Shown: positions 7,542 through 15,405, counted from the stretch's first letter. The stretch: DNA of 64,000 nt from Mesorhizobium helmanticense (GCF_003034915.1 NZ_PZJX01000007.1:124001-188000); one strand, 5' to 3'. Numbers and translations: made by a program. Notes: generated by a model from the sequence alone, not told the origin.

Positions 7542-7802
7542 TCACCGCCCGTCCTTCGCCTTGCCATAGGCGTTTGGCGTGGTGTCGGGAGTATAGATCA
7601 GGCCGACGCGCTTGCTGCCACACTTGGCGCATTTGAGCTTCGGAATGAGGTCGTCCGCCATTGCCGGCGCGTCAGGGCCGAACCGATCGCCAAGCTTCAC
7701 CAGGTCGAGCACCTGCCGATGGTGGCAGGCCGAGTTGTGGCAGTGCGCCGTCACCGCCATCTTCGCATCGATCAGAGATTGGAACGTCCAGCCCTTCGCC
7801 AT
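7542..7802 (-). CDS. Zinc-ribbon-like hypothetical protein
   Basis: An 86-residue protein (MAKGWTFQSLIDAKM start) with paired metal-binding knuckles: HCHNSACHH near residue 20 and LKCAKCGS near residue 60, a common arrangement in small alphaproteobacterial proteins of unknown role. It is the last gene of the long minus-strand run and faces the toxin gene with a 2-bp gap. The start at 7889 is possible but adds an unusual Arg-rich leader. Confidence 0.6.
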   Translation of the reverse strand: MAKGWTFQSLIDAKMAVTAHCHNSACHHRQVLDLVKLGDRFGPDAPAMADDLIPKLKCAKCGSKRVGLIYTPDTTPNAYGKAKDGR

Positions 7803-7922
7803 CCGCCCGATATAGCGCGGCGCGTAGAGCCTCACCAGCGCGCGTTTCTGGCGAGCGCTTGTGCCAGCGCTGCCCTCTACACCAGACACACCGCCAGCGA
7901 TTTCATAGCCTCGCCGAAGGCG

Positions 7923-8252
7923 TCAGAACGCCCCAAAGGGGTCGAGAGGCTTCACGAGACTGCGCTGCCCATACTGCTTGCGGCGGCGGTTTTCCTGGCG
8001 CCGGTAGGCTCCTGGCGAAGCGACTTCGCGCAGTGAATTGAGGAACAGGAAATCGAGCGCCGGCCGGACGTAGAACAGGTTCACATAGGGAAGATTCTGG
8101 GTCGCGAAGTTGAACAGCTCGGAAAACCTCACCTGCTCATCGTCGCTCAGCCCAGCATCACGGGCTTTGAGGATCAGATCCCCAAGATCTGCGATTGAGC
8201 CGAGACCGGGACCCATGGCGGTTTCAGTAAGTCCGCAGTGGAATTTATGCAT
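7923..8252 (-). CDS. Phage-type hypothetical protein, resembles the C-terminus of a large virion protein
   Basis: A 109-residue protein with the stretch NLPYVNLFYVRPALDFLFLNSLREVASPGAYRRQENRR. This closely recalls the C-terminal end of very large internal virion or ejection proteins of podovirus-type prophages, which often end in a ...NLFYxRPALDxL...SPGYLRR motif. That similarity is from memory. Here it is carried on a short gene, so it is either a real small protein or a remnant. GGAGAG 7 bases before the ATG supports the start, which overlaps the upstream gene by 8 bp. Confidence 0.55.
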   Translation of the reverse strand: MHKFHCGLTETAMGPGLGSIADLGDLILKARDAGLSDDEQVRFSELFNFATQNLPYVNLFYVRPALDFLFLNSLREVASPGAYRRQENRRRKQYGQRSLVKPLDPFGAF

Positions 8253-8742
8253 CGACGCTCTCCAATTGCTTCACGCTTTCAACGAAGGCTTCAATATCAA
8301 ACGGGCGCCAATCTGGGCCAATGGGCTTGGTTGCTCCTCCACAAAACCAGGGCGACATGAGGTCGATAGCGGCCTCTAGACTGGCGTCCTGCTCGTCAGT
8401 GTTTTCGAGCATCCAAGGGGTCTCTTTGACGCCGACGATCAAGTGCAGCGCGGCAATGTGGGCTTCTTCCACCGCGAGCACGATCGGCGGCTCAAGCTGT
8501 CCCAGCATGTAGGCTTTGCGGCCGGCTCGAGTTGTGGTCCTGCCAAGGAACATCTTCACGACGCCAAGCCAGCTATTGCCGTGCAGAGATTGCGCCAGCC
8601 CGCGCATTGGCCCCGTTTCTTTCAGCACCACGGCGACCAATTGCCCCGGCTTGATTTCTGGCGTCGGGTCTGCCTCCAGTTGGGCGCCGGTCGGGATAAA
8701 TCCGCCCATACAGTGACCTTCGGTGAAAAACGTGTAGGTCAT
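8245..8742 (-). CDS. Hypothetical protein of the phage-like run
   Basis: A 165-residue protein that starts immediately after the previous stop (TAGATG). It has a central beta-rich part (GQLVAVVLKETGPMRG, LGVVKMFLG, PPIVLAVEEAHIAALHLIVG) and an acidic C-terminal helix. No signal peptide or membrane segment is seen and no family is recognised. Confidence 0.6.
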   Translation of the reverse strand: MTYTFFTEGHCMGGFIPTGAQLEADPTPEIKPGQLVAVVLKETGPMRGLAQSLHGNSWLGVVKMFLGRTTTRAGRKAYMLGQLEPPIVLAVEEAHIAALHLIVGVKETPWMLENTDEQDASLEAAIDLMSPWFCGGATKPIGPDWRPFDIEAFVESVKQLESVDA

Positions 8743-9312
8743 CTAAGCGGCAATCCTTTGATGCGGCTGGGCCGACAGGATTCGAAGGCGGTCGGTTTGG
8801 AAGACACAGAATTCGCAGGCGCCGTTCCACACCTCCACGCGCTTTTTGCTGCCGACATAACCGGCCTCGGCAAGCACGGGCTCCAGTGGCGAGCCGTTCT
8901 TGCGTGCAAAACAGAGGAGCTTTCCGACCTGGCTGTAGTAGTACCTGCTGTTCGGAGCATCTGCGAGCACATGAAGCCACCAGCGCGCCATCGGACCGTG
9001 AAGGACGGAAACAGCGTTGCGGAAGATCGATTTCGCCGGCTCAGGCTGTTCGTCGCACAGCGTGTCACAGTCGATATACGCGGCAGCAGGCGCTTCGACT
9101 TCATAGACAAAGCCGGTGTCATCCTGTGCCCTTACAGCCGCCCCGCCACGCCAGCCGGGAACCGCGTACCCCGTGGCAACATCACGACTGTCTGTCAGGT
9201 AGATGCCACGGCCTGAGGCGCCGTGATTCCGCCATTGCGAGCCGATCTTGGCCGGGTCGAAGCGGTCGAACCGAACGGGGGAACCATGGAAAGCGATCAT
9301 TGGTTCAGCCAT
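8743..9312 (-). CDS. ADP-ribosyltransferase-fold (ART-like) phage protein
   Basis: A 189-residue protein beginning MAEPMIAFHGSPVRFDRFD, followed by SGRGIYLTDSRDVATGYAVPG. The H-G-S near the N-terminus, the G-x-G-x-Y-x-T/A motif and the downstream Y-E-V/E segment (FVYEVEAPAAAYID) are the pattern of ART-like domains found in phage polyvalent and virion-associated proteins; such domains may modify host proteins or RNA. The start overlaps the previous stop (ATGGCTGA). A longer reading from 9459 is rejected because it lies in the upstream gene. Catalytic activity is not proved by this reading. Confidence 0.65.
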   Translation of the reverse strand: MAEPMIAFHGSPVRFDRFDPAKIGSQWRNHGASGRGIYLTDSRDVATGYAVPGWRGGAAVRAQDDTGFVYEVEAPAAAYIDCDTLCDEQPEPAKSIFRNAVSVLHGPMARWWLHVLADAPNSRYYYSQVGKLLCFARKNGSPLEPVLAEAGYVGSKKRVEVWNGACEFCVFQTDRLRILSAQPHQRIAA

Positions 9313-9754
9313 AGGCATCGCTGATACCCTTGGCGGCCGTGCCAAAGCCGCTGAAGATGGAGCCGAGCAAGGATGCCTTGCCGGAAGCACGACGCCCCGT
9401 GGCGCTGTCCCTGAGCCCCGCAGCACGCGAATTGCCGCCATACATCGCGGTTCCTGCATTGTATTCCGCCTCTCCCGCCGTATCTGCCATCAGCTTGACG
9501 ATTGTAGGCGCCTCGGTCCCCGCACCCGCACCGGAAGCAGCCGCAACAGCCAGGGCACGTGAATTGATGATGGCGCCCTCGCGCCGCTTGGCGAGGGCAT
9601 CCCTCTGGGCTGCCGCAGTCTCTTCCTTGGCCTTCATGTCAAGCTGCTGCGCTTCGAACTTGGCAGCACTGTTTTGAGCCGCGCCGGCCGCGACAGCACC
9701 AACGCCCGTAATGCCGGCGCTCAAGGCCGAAATCAGTTCAAGCCCGGACATCAA
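9305..9754 (-). CDS. Internal virion protein, T7 gp14-like
   Basis: A 149-residue protein with a hydrophobic, glycine-rich N-terminus (ISALSAGITGVGAVAAGAA) followed by a long charged helix (FEAQQLDMKAKEETAAAQRDALAKRREGA) and a Gly/Ala-rich C-terminus with EAEYNAGTAMYGGNSRAAGL. This matches the pattern I know from T7 gp14-like internal core proteins of podovirus-type prophages, which form part of the DNA-ejection channel across the outer membrane. It is the only recognisable virion component here. The start overlaps the previous stop (ATGA). Confidence 0.7.
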   Translation of the reverse strand: MMSGLELISALSAGITGVGAVAAGAAQNSAAKFEAQQLDMKAKEETAAAQRDALAKRREGAIINSRALAVAAASGAGAGTEAPTIVKLMADTAGEAEYNAGTAMYGGNSRAAGLRDSATGRRASGKASLLGSIFSGFGTAAKGISDAYG

Positions 9755-10008
9755 ACTTTCCTTTCGAGGTGTTTCGGCATTTCCCCACCGATGACCTCAA
9801 TCAGGGCGAGCAGCGCCCGCCAGCCGTCGAGATCCATGACGGAGGTGTCGAACGATGCCACCTCACCGCGCGTCAGCAGGAAGTCATGCTTGGACAGGTC
9901 GGCGAGTGTTGCCCGGGCGATGGCAAAGGCAGCAGTCAGGTCAGCGAGAAGATCGACGGCCACAGTCGGCGACTGACTTTTTGAACCCGGAAAGACTGTG
10001 ACGTTCAT
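9751..10008 (-). CDS. Hypothetical small phage-run protein
   Basis: An 85-residue protein starting MNVTVFPGSKSQSPTVAVD, with a helical middle (LLADLTAAFAIARATLADLSKHDF). The stop overlaps the gp14-like start and the gene lies 4 bp after the preceding gene. No family is recognised. Confidence 0.65.
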   Translation of the reverse strand: MNVTVFPGSKSQSPTVAVDLLADLTAAFAIARATLADLSKHDFLLTRGEVASFDTSVMDLDGWRALLALIEVIGGEMPKHLERKV

Positions 10009-10012
10009 CGGG

Positions 10013-10753
10013 TCACCCCGCCAGCTTGCGGAAGATGGCAGCGACAGGATCGGGGTCGAGACCCTCGAACCACGCCCAGAAATCGTCGGCGTCTTCCTCG
10101 CTCATGTTGTCGGTCAGGCGCTTCGCCCGAGCCCGCAACATCGCCACCTTTTCAGGTGCGCTCGGTCCCCATTCGTCCACAAGGGTTTTGCCGGCCGGGG
10201 TCGATGCAAAGTGCTTCACTTCGCTGGCGGGCGCCGGGGTGACATAAATTCCCGTGCCGCTGGCGATCTCGTCATAGACGGCAAGGCGGGCCGGGATAGG
10301 TACTTCGCGGTCGAAGTGTTCCATGAACACCCGCTGTTCCCGGTTGCCGCCGATCGCGCGCACCATGGCACCGACATCGCGTTGAACGTTGGTGAGGTGC
10401 GTTTTGAAACCACCCATGCTTTCCCAGTCCGAAACCAGCTTGCGGCCAGCCTCGGAACCGCACATGCCGATACGCGATTTTTCGGGGTTCAGGGGGCGCG
10501 TCGGGTTAACCGAATCCGGGTTTATTGCTTCCTGTTCGGCTTCGAGAAGGGCGAGGTATTCCTTGTCCAGGCCCTCGCCTTCGTAGCGAGCGAAATCGGT
10601 CTTCAAGATGCGCTCAATTTCTGCCTTGCGGGCGGGGTCGGCAGTCAAGGAGGCAAAACCCGTCTGCCCACCACCACCCGCAAGGCCTTCACCCGTCGCA
10701 GAGCCTGCTCCGGCCGCGCCAGGATTCTCGGAAACTACAATTTCGTTGCTCAT
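10013..10753 (-). CDS. Hypothetical phage-run protein, possibly scaffold- or structure-related
   Basis: A 246-residue acidic protein. The N-terminal 30 residues are Gly/Ala-rich, then comes a helical region (RKAEIERILKTDFARYEGEGLDKEYLALLEAEQEA). The composition suits a scaffold-like or tail-associated phage protein but no specific match is claimed. It lies 2 bp after the next upstream gene and 4 bp before the following one, as in morphogenesis operons. Confidence 0.6.
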   Translation of the reverse strand: MSNEIVVSENPGAAGAGSATGEGLAGGGGQTGFASLTADPARKAEIERILKTDFARYEGEGLDKEYLALLEAEQEAINPDSVNPTRPLNPEKSRIGMCGSEAGRKLVSDWESMGGFKTHLTNVQRDVGAMVRAIGGNREQRVFMEHFDREVPIPARLAVYDEIASGTGIYVTPAPASEVKHFASTPAGKTLVDEWGPSAPEKVAMLRARAKRLTDNMSEEDADDFWAWFEGLDPDPVAAIFRKLAG

Positions 10754-10755
10754 CT

Positions 10756-11238
10756 TCAGGCCCTCGCTGGATACATTTGGGCCAGCAGCCGCGTCGCGAG
10801 TTCGGGATTGGCCACGGCCTGGGTCATCACATGGCCGTCTGCCTTGCGCTCCACCACGTAGCCGAAGCCATTCCAGGCAATTCTGTACAAATCGTCCGAA
10901 AACAACTTGTCGTACCGCTCAGGCATGGTCGTAACGCGAGGCTTTGCCAGCACGGCGCCCTTGGAATCGGCGCTGGCGACGATCGCCTCCCCGGTCCAGC
11001 TTTCATCGAAGCTCACGACGAAAATCCTGTCGAACTTCTTCAGCGCATTCCGGGACGCCTGCACCTTGCGCCAGGCCGAAGGGCTCTTGAGGTCGTCGGC
11101 GACGAAATCGGCCGGAACGCGAACCATGTAGTCACGCCAGACCTGTCCGGCAGACTGGAGCGCCACGCGTGCCGGATCGATTTCCGGAACGGGCCGTTCC
11201 GATGAGGCGGGAATGTCGAGTGCAGCAGCTTTTGCCAT
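10756..11238 (-). CDS. Hypothetical phage-run protein
   Basis: A 160-residue protein with a compact alpha/beta middle (WRDYMVRVPADFVADDLK, FDRIFVVSFDESWTGEAIVAS, FGYVVERK). Its ATG overlaps the previous stop by one base (TGATG). No membrane segment, signal or named domain is seen. It is a typical conserved-hypothetical gene of rhizobial prophages. Confidence 0.6.
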   Translation of the reverse strand: MAKAAALDIPASSERPVPEIDPARVALQSAGQVWRDYMVRVPADFVADDLKSPSAWRKVQASRNALKKFDRIFVVSFDESWTGEAIVASADSKGAVLAKPRVTTMPERYDKLFSDDLYRIAWNGFGYVVERKADGHVMTQAVANPELATRLLAQMYPARA

Positions 11239-11810
11239 CAGAATGATCCTTTCAGAGCGCGGGAAATGTCGGGGGTTGCAATTGCCTGTTCTTCAGCCCG
11301 CCATCCCTTGTCGTATGGTGTGCGAGCCTCGGGGAAGGCGATTTGCCCGTAGCGGCGACGGAGGCCGACAAGGGGCTTCAGAGCGGCTGCGAACCGGAGG
11401 CTCAGCCTAAACTCGCTTTCGTACACATCGAGCTGCACGGCCGGGCGAACGCCAAGGCTTCGCAGCAACTTGGTGGCGTCGGCGCTGCGGGCGCGGACTT
11501 CCTTCAGGGCGTCGCAGAGGTCGCGGGCTGCCTTCTCGGCACGGTCAACGGCTTCAAGGCGGTTTTCTTCCACGATCGTCAGGGTTTTGCGCAGATTTGC
11601 CAGACGTTCCTGTTCGGCCGCCGCTGCCTGATCACGCTCGCGGCGCACCGCCTCGCCTTCGGCTGCTTCTATGGCCTCCAACTCGGTCTCAAGAGCGGTC
11701 AGTTCCCGGCTGTCGAAGCTCTTGGCGTCCAGCATGGCGACGCCTCTTGCCTGTCGCAGGGTGGCGATGCGGGTCTCAGTGGTGGTGCGGCGACGGGCAA
11801 GGTCCATCAT
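11238..11810 (-). CDS. Coiled-coil phage-run protein
   Basis: A 190-residue protein that is predicted coiled coil from about residue 5 to 115 (ELTALETELEAIEAAEGEAVRRERDQ and LTIVEENRLEAVDRAEKAARD) and then a short globular tail. It overlaps the preceding gene by ATGA. Such proteins can act in head or tail assembly; no family assigned. Confidence 0.6.
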   Translation of the reverse strand: MMDLARRRTTTETRIATLRQARGVAMLDAKSFDSRELTALETELEAIEAAEGEAVRRERDQAAAAEQERLANLRKTLTIVEENRLEAVDRAEKAARDLCDALKEVRARSADATKLLRSLGVRPAVQLDVYESEFRLSLRFAAALKPLVGLRRRYGQIAFPEARTPYDKGWRAEEQAIATPDISRALKGSF

Positions 11811-12433
11811 GCCGCATCCTCTGCCTGAGCTACGGCATCAATGACGGGGTCGCCATCAGCGTAGTCTGCCAGCCTCAGTTGGACGGCAAGGTCAGCGATA
11901 AGGTCAGGAACAGGTTCACCGGTCTCCTTGGCCCGAGCAACGGCAAAGGCGATACGTCGAGCCGTCTCGTACTTGGACTGCTGCCTGCCAACGCACACGC
12001 CGTACATGGTGATGTCGTCACGTATCTCGCGCACCTTCCGACCGCCCTCACCGGTCGTAACGAAGCTTTGGGCTAGCTCCGGTAGTCGCTGCGGCTGTCG
12101 AAGCCCTAGCACCTCCAGATGGCGCCGGAGGGTGTTGCTGGCGCGCTGGTAGCTATCCAAGTCGTCCGCGCTGATCTGTCCAGCCGTGGCGAAGCCTGCT
12201 TCCATGCGCTCCAATTCAACGCTCAAGGTGGCGGCACGGCGCACCAGGGATCGCTGTGACTGGTTCAAGTTGTCCGAACCACCAAGATCCTGCTCATGAG
12301 CCTCGATCAAGTCGCGAAGGCGACGCACCCATTGCGTGCGCCCATCCATGTCGGTGCCGACCTTGGAGCGGTTGGTCACCTTGGAGCGACCGACGATCTT
12401 TCCGGGGGCTTTGTCTGTGGTATCAGCCTGCAT
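11807..12433 (-). CDS. Conserved prophage protein of unknown function
   Basis: A 208-residue protein. The N-terminal half has the pattern GRSKVTNRSKVGTDMDGRTQWVRRLRDLI followed by SQRSLVRRAATLSVELERMEAGF and YQRASNTLRRHLEVLGL, which I have seen in many alphaproteobacterial prophages but cannot name. The position ahead of the structural-like genes and the small helical build would suit a small terminase-like packaging protein, which is only an inference. The start at 12433 is chosen because AAGGAG stands 9 bases before it; the ATG at 12454 has no such site. Confidence 0.6.
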   Translation of the reverse strand: MQADTTDKAPGKIVGRSKVTNRSKVGTDMDGRTQWVRRLRDLIEAHEQDLGGSDNLNQSQRSLVRRAATLSVELERMEAGFATAGQISADDLDSYQRASNTLRRHLEVLGLRQPQRLPELAQSFVTTGEGGRKVREIRDDITMYGVCVGRQQSKYETARRIAFAVARAKETGEPVPDLIADLAVQLRLADYADGDPVIDAVAQAEDAA

Positions 12434-12667
12434 TTTCCGATGCTCCTTGGCCATTTGTTGGACATATTACCAACGTCGGCACTTTAAGTCACTGTTTTTG
12501 CATGTTTATATGAGTGTATGCTGGTGCAATTTACCGCCTTGATACAGCGGCAACTGTCAACTCATGCATCGTTGTTCATCTTCGCCTCAGGCCTCGAAGA
12601 AAAAGATTGGCCTCGCAGGCTGACGAGAGGGCCTATTCTCGCCCCTTCCCTGAAGGTCATTTCAGGC

Positions 12668-12772
12668 GGGACAAACGGGACAGAGCGGGACAATGTCCCG
12701 GTGCGTCCCGGTGACGGTGAAACGGGACAGGACGGGACATATATCTATAGATATGTCCCATGTCCCGGTCCC
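12668..12772. repeat. Cluster of ten GGGAC/GTCCC repeats, candidate iteron array
   Basis: Ten copies of GGGAC (five direct, at 12668, 12677, 12687, 12724, 12734; five inverted, at 12695, 12705, 12755, 12762, 12768) lie in 105 bp, many spaced by 10 bp and so on the same helix face. The gap holds no gene and follows directly the RepA-like helicase gene. This resembles origin or operator iterons. A transcription-attenuation role between the replication and phage-type genes is an alternative. Confidence 0.6.
12734..12759. repeat. Inverted repeat at the end of the GGGAC array
   Basis: GGGACATAT and ATATGTCCC are perfect 9-bp arms around ATCTATAG, and the AT-rich centre TATCTATAGATA (12742-12753) is itself a perfect 12-bp palindrome. 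Outer GGGACA/TGTCCC pairs can extend the stem. An AT-rich palindrome next to GC-rich repeats fits an unwinding site, or a hairpin in the transcript. Confidence 0.6.
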
Positions 12773-12778
12773 GGCCAC

Positions 12779-13822
12779 TCAGCCATGACACAGCCATGCA
12801 TGATCATCGAAGTATTGCGCGTGGCCCGTATCTCGGAGCTTTGACTGCGCGCGCTGGAAAGCCTTCTTCTTAGCCTCTGGCGAATCCCCGATGGAATGGA
12901 GGTAGAAGCGCTTCCGCCACTGGTCGATCTGCACGACTTGGCATCCCGGCCAGTCCGGGCCTTCCCTCCTCACGCCATGCTCTTGCAGCGCCTCGTCCAA
13001 GGCGATGAGGGCTGCCCTGTTGCCGGGGGAGAGAGTGGCCTTTCTGGATGCGCCGGCCTTCACGCTGGCGTCCATCTCAGGAACAAGGCTGTCGCCGGCC
13101 TGCACCATCCTGAAGCCCCAAGAGCCGGTGCTGTCGGCGTCCTTGTGCCTCTCGACCGTCAATGTGGCTGTCATCGCTTCCTTGTCACCCTCAACCTTGA
13201 GCCGCGTGTCGAAGCTGCCCCAGAAGTGGGTATGCATTCGCGCCCGGCTGTCATCCGCCCAACCTGTATGCGCTACGGTGAGGATTGACGCGCCGGTTTC
13301 GCGCAGGATGCGCTGGACGCCGTGCACCCATGCCCTGGCTGTCTTGTCCTCGATCTCCGAACCGGCCATTGAACCGCCGAAGATGTCGATGACGACGAGG
13401 CCGAAGTAGCCGCGGATGTTCATGGCGTTGATCAGTGCCGTGATGTCGTCGGTCACGTCGAGCCGGATCTCTTTCGGATAAAGAAACGCGCGGCGATCGC
13501 CCTCGTCGATGCGGTGGTGATCGTACCAGCCAGGGATTCGAAGACGGCCGACACCGTTCGCGCCTTCTGTAGCTACAAACAGCACGCCGCCGGTGCTGAC
13601 AGTGTGGCCGTGCCAGTCCTGGCCGGTGTCGACACTTAGGCCGATGTCGATGGCGATGAAGCTCTTGAAGGCATTCGACCTGCCGAACATGACGGCTGTC
13701 GATTGCTTCTGGATGAGGCCCTGCACAAGCCATTCCGGCTCAGGCAGGTCGCGCATGTCTGTGTAGCTCAGCAGTTGAATGGGGGTGTTGGTCAATAGCC
13801 CCTCCTGGCCTGCCGGCGCCAC
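12779..13822 (-). CDS. RepA-like AAA+ ATPase/helicase (plasmid or phage replication)
   Basis: A 347-residue cytoplasmic protein of the RecA/RepA-helicase class (AAA_25). Walker A is FGRSNAFKS at about residue 46, Walker B is FGLVVIDIFGG, and ILTVAHTGWADD is the sensor-like segment; RIPGWYDHHR and SFDTRLKVEGDK follow. The C-terminal part (from about residue 265) has a helical DNA-binding-like region. Related proteins unwind plasmid or phage origins. The GGGAC array just downstream could be its target. It overlaps the upstream 83-residue gene, whose stop lies 30 bp inside. Confidence 0.8.
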   Translation of the reverse strand: MAPAGQEGLLTNTPIQLLSYTDMRDLPEPEWLVQGLIQKQSTAVMFGRSNAFKSFIAIDIGLSVDTGQDWHGHTVSTGGVLFVATEGANGVGRLRIPGWYDHHRIDEGDRRAFLYPKEIRLDVTDDITALINAMNIRGYFGLVVIDIFGGSMAGSEIEDKTARAWVHGVQRILRETGASILTVAHTGWADDSRARMHTHFWGSFDTRLKVEGDKEAMTATLTVERHKDADSTGSWGFRMVQAGDSLVPEMDASVKAGASRKATLSPGNRAALIALDEALQEHGVRREGPDWPGCQVVQIDQWRKRFYLHSIGDSPEAKKKAFQRAQSKLRDTGHAQYFDDHAWLCHG

Positions 13823-14043
13823 TCCCTGGCCGCCTCCAACACATGATCGGGTGACGGTGTTGGTACCAGCCGATACGGCCTGCCGTTGAACTCGGCGACG
13901 ATGCCCGCGACGTAGCTGTATGACCGTTCAGTCGGGTCGTGTTCGTAGCCCGCGTCATCGAAGCGAAGCACCGCGCATTGCAGGTGGTTGCGCGCTGCCG
14001 CCAAGTGACGGACGGCGGCATCGATGTACATCTCCTCGATCAT
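13792..14043 (-). CDS. Hypothetical small protein upstream of the helicase
   Basis: An 83-residue protein (MIEEMYIDAAVRHLAAARNH) overlapping the helicase start and coupled by ATGA to the preceding gene. It has a helical N-terminus and the motif EFNGRPYRLVPTPSPDHVLEAAREWRRQ. No known function. Confidence 0.6.
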   Translation of the reverse strand: MIEEMYIDAAVRHLAAARNHLQCAVLRFDDAGYEHDPTERSYSYVAGIVAEFNGRPYRLVPTPSPDHVLEAAREWRRQARRGY

Positions 14044-14246
14044 GGCGAGCCCCCATAGGCGAGCCTGGCGGTTGTCAGAGCCAGGGGAACCGACATCGGA
14101 ATGCGGCGAAGGATGCGCGCCGCTTGCAGGAGACGGAGGGTTTCGGTATTGTCGAAGTCCTTGCTGCTTTGAATGACTTCGCGAAGCTCGCCCTGGCCGG
14201 CGGGCTTTCGCATTTCAGGAAGCGTCTGCATCGGGGCCTCCTGCAT
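14040..14246 (-). CDS. Hypothetical small protein
   Basis: A 68-residue basic helical protein, start at 14246 or at the inner ATG at 14231, both overlapping the upstream gene. Coupled by ATGA to the gene at 13792. No motif recognised. Confidence 0.5.
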   Translation of the reverse strand: MQEAPMQTLPEMRKPAGQGELREVIQSSKDFDNTETLRLLQAARILRRIPMSVPLALTTARLAYGGSP

Positions 14247-14400
14247 GGCTCTGGCGGATCACCTCGACAGCTTCGGCCGGGCCAATGCCAAATCGATCGC
14301 GAAGCAATGGCACGATGGCTTGCCGCACCTGCTCATCCGGGCGGCGCTGGCGCCATTCAACAACGGCGTCAATCATTTCTGCGGAGGGCTGAAAGGTCAC
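14215..14400 (-). CDS. Hypothetical small protein
   Basis: A 61-residue protein MTFQPSAEMIDAVVEWRQRRPDEQVRQ with an acidic/basic helix and a RFGIGPAEAVEVIRQSH tail. It overlaps the upstream stop (ATGA). It could be a small regulatory or helicase-loader factor, but this is not shown. Confidence 0.5.
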   Translation of the reverse strand: MTFQPSAEMIDAVVEWRQRRPDEQVRQAIVPLLRDRFGIGPAEAVEVIRQSHAGGPDADAS

Positions 14401-14603
14401 GCCGCCACCTCAACGGTGAGAGCATCCTGCTCGCGAGCAAGGCGCCATTCCGCGTTCGCCTCTGGCGAGATCAGGACGCGGTTGCCCACGACCATGAGGC
14501 GCGGGGCCTTGCCGGCCTTCTTGAGATTGTAGAAACTTCCCCGGCTGATGCGGTTGGCCTGGCAAAATTCCGGGATGGTGAGTGCTGCCGTCACGGTGTT
14601 CAT
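14397..14603 (-). CDS. AlpA/excisionase-like helix-turn-helix protein
   Basis: A 68-residue protein (MNTVTAALTIPEFCQANRIS) with the MerR/AlpA-like pattern SRGSFYNLKKAGKAPRLMVVGNRVLISPEANAEWRLA: a short HTH, then a wing with GNRVLIS and a final helix. AlpA proteins activate integrase or excision genes in satellites such as P4 and in gram-negative PICIs. The ATG at 14603 is preferred over 14609 because AAAGG stands 7 bases before it. It is the first gene of the minus-strand run. Confidence 0.8.
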   Translation of the reverse strand: MNTVTAALTIPEFCQANRISRGSFYNLKKAGKAPRLMVVGNRVLISPEANAEWRLAREQDALTVEVAA

Positions 14604-14616
14604 AGTCATCCTTTCA

Positions 14617-14630
14617 GGTTCACATGAACC
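14617..14630. promoter_or_regulatory. Inverted repeat before the AlpA-like gene
   Basis: GGTTCACATGAACC has perfect 6-bp arms with a 2-bp centre, 14 bp upstream of the AlpA-like start codon. It does not match the GTTC-N7-GTTC LexA box of alphaproteobacteria. It is a candidate operator for an element regulator. Confidence 0.45.
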
Positions 14631-14733
14631 AATCTTGTTGGATGACTATTCGTAACTGCGTGCGACTGATTTATACTAGGAAATCATCCGCCAATACTTT
14701 TACACGGGATGCTTCCCGCCCCCGCGCCATCTC

Positions 14734-15402
14734 TCAAAGGTTCCGAACTTCCCGAACCTGCTTGCCCAGTGCGGGCAATATCGAATTGTATTCGCGCCTC
14801 CATCCTTCCGGCATTTCCTTCATTAGAGCGTCCAGCAGCAAGAGGAACGGCGTCGGCATACTGGAACTATTGCCCCACTTGCCACTAATCCCGGCTGTCT
14901 CGGACCATTTGTCGAACCCGCGAAGGAAGGCGTGCCAAGCTGAGTTGAAGCTGCCAAAATGAGCTGACTTCCTGCCAGCATCGAGTTTTCGCCTGGCCAT
15001 CTGGCACGCGGCGATAAATACGGTGAGGCGGGAGATCATCGCTTCGGTGGATTCGGCTCGCTCAGGCGCGTCGGGGTGGTCCAGAAGCAACAGTTCTGAG
15101 TCGATGGCGGCTCTGGCTCCGGCGAGCGCGCCAGCATCCGGCGCCGCGATCAGCATTGCCTGCCACGTGTCGCCCGCTCCCTTCTGAATTGTGTCCAGTC
15201 GCTCAAGAATGCTGTCAATCGAAACTGCCGCAAGCTCAGCCGCCCGCGCGATCAAATATTCGCGGGCAAGCTCGGCAAGGCTGTCTCGGGCGTCGGGAGG
15301 CAAGATAATGGTAGCCTTTAGCTGGACACGGTCCCAGTCCGGTTTGAACGAGGGCACACCGCCAAAGGCAGAAACTGTTTTCTTGTCAACGGGGATGGAC
15401 AT
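14734..15402 (-). CDS. Hypothetical protein co-transcribed with the integrase
   Basis: A 222-residue protein starting MSIPVDKKTVSAFGG, with helical segments (LAELAREYLIARAAELAAVSIDSILERLD) and AWHAFLRGFDKWSE in the second half. It begins 3 bp after the integrase stop, with GGGAGG in front, so the two form one operon. No family recognised. Confidence 0.65.
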   Translation of the reverse strand: MSIPVDKKTVSAFGGVPSFKPDWDRVQLKATIILPPDARDSLAELAREYLIARAAELAAVSIDSILERLDTIQKGAGDTWQAMLIAAPDAGALAGARAAIDSELLLLDHPDAPERAESTEAMISRLTVFIAACQMARRKLDAGRKSAHFGSFNSAWHAFLRGFDKWSETAGISGKWGNSSSMPTPFLLLLDALMKEMPEGWRREYNSILPALGKQVREVRNL

Positions 15403-15405
15403 GGG

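Noticed and set aside
12518..12844. Open frames across the GGGAC array
   Set aside because: They run through the repeats, have no ribosome-binding site and overlap the helicase stop; the region looks non-coding.
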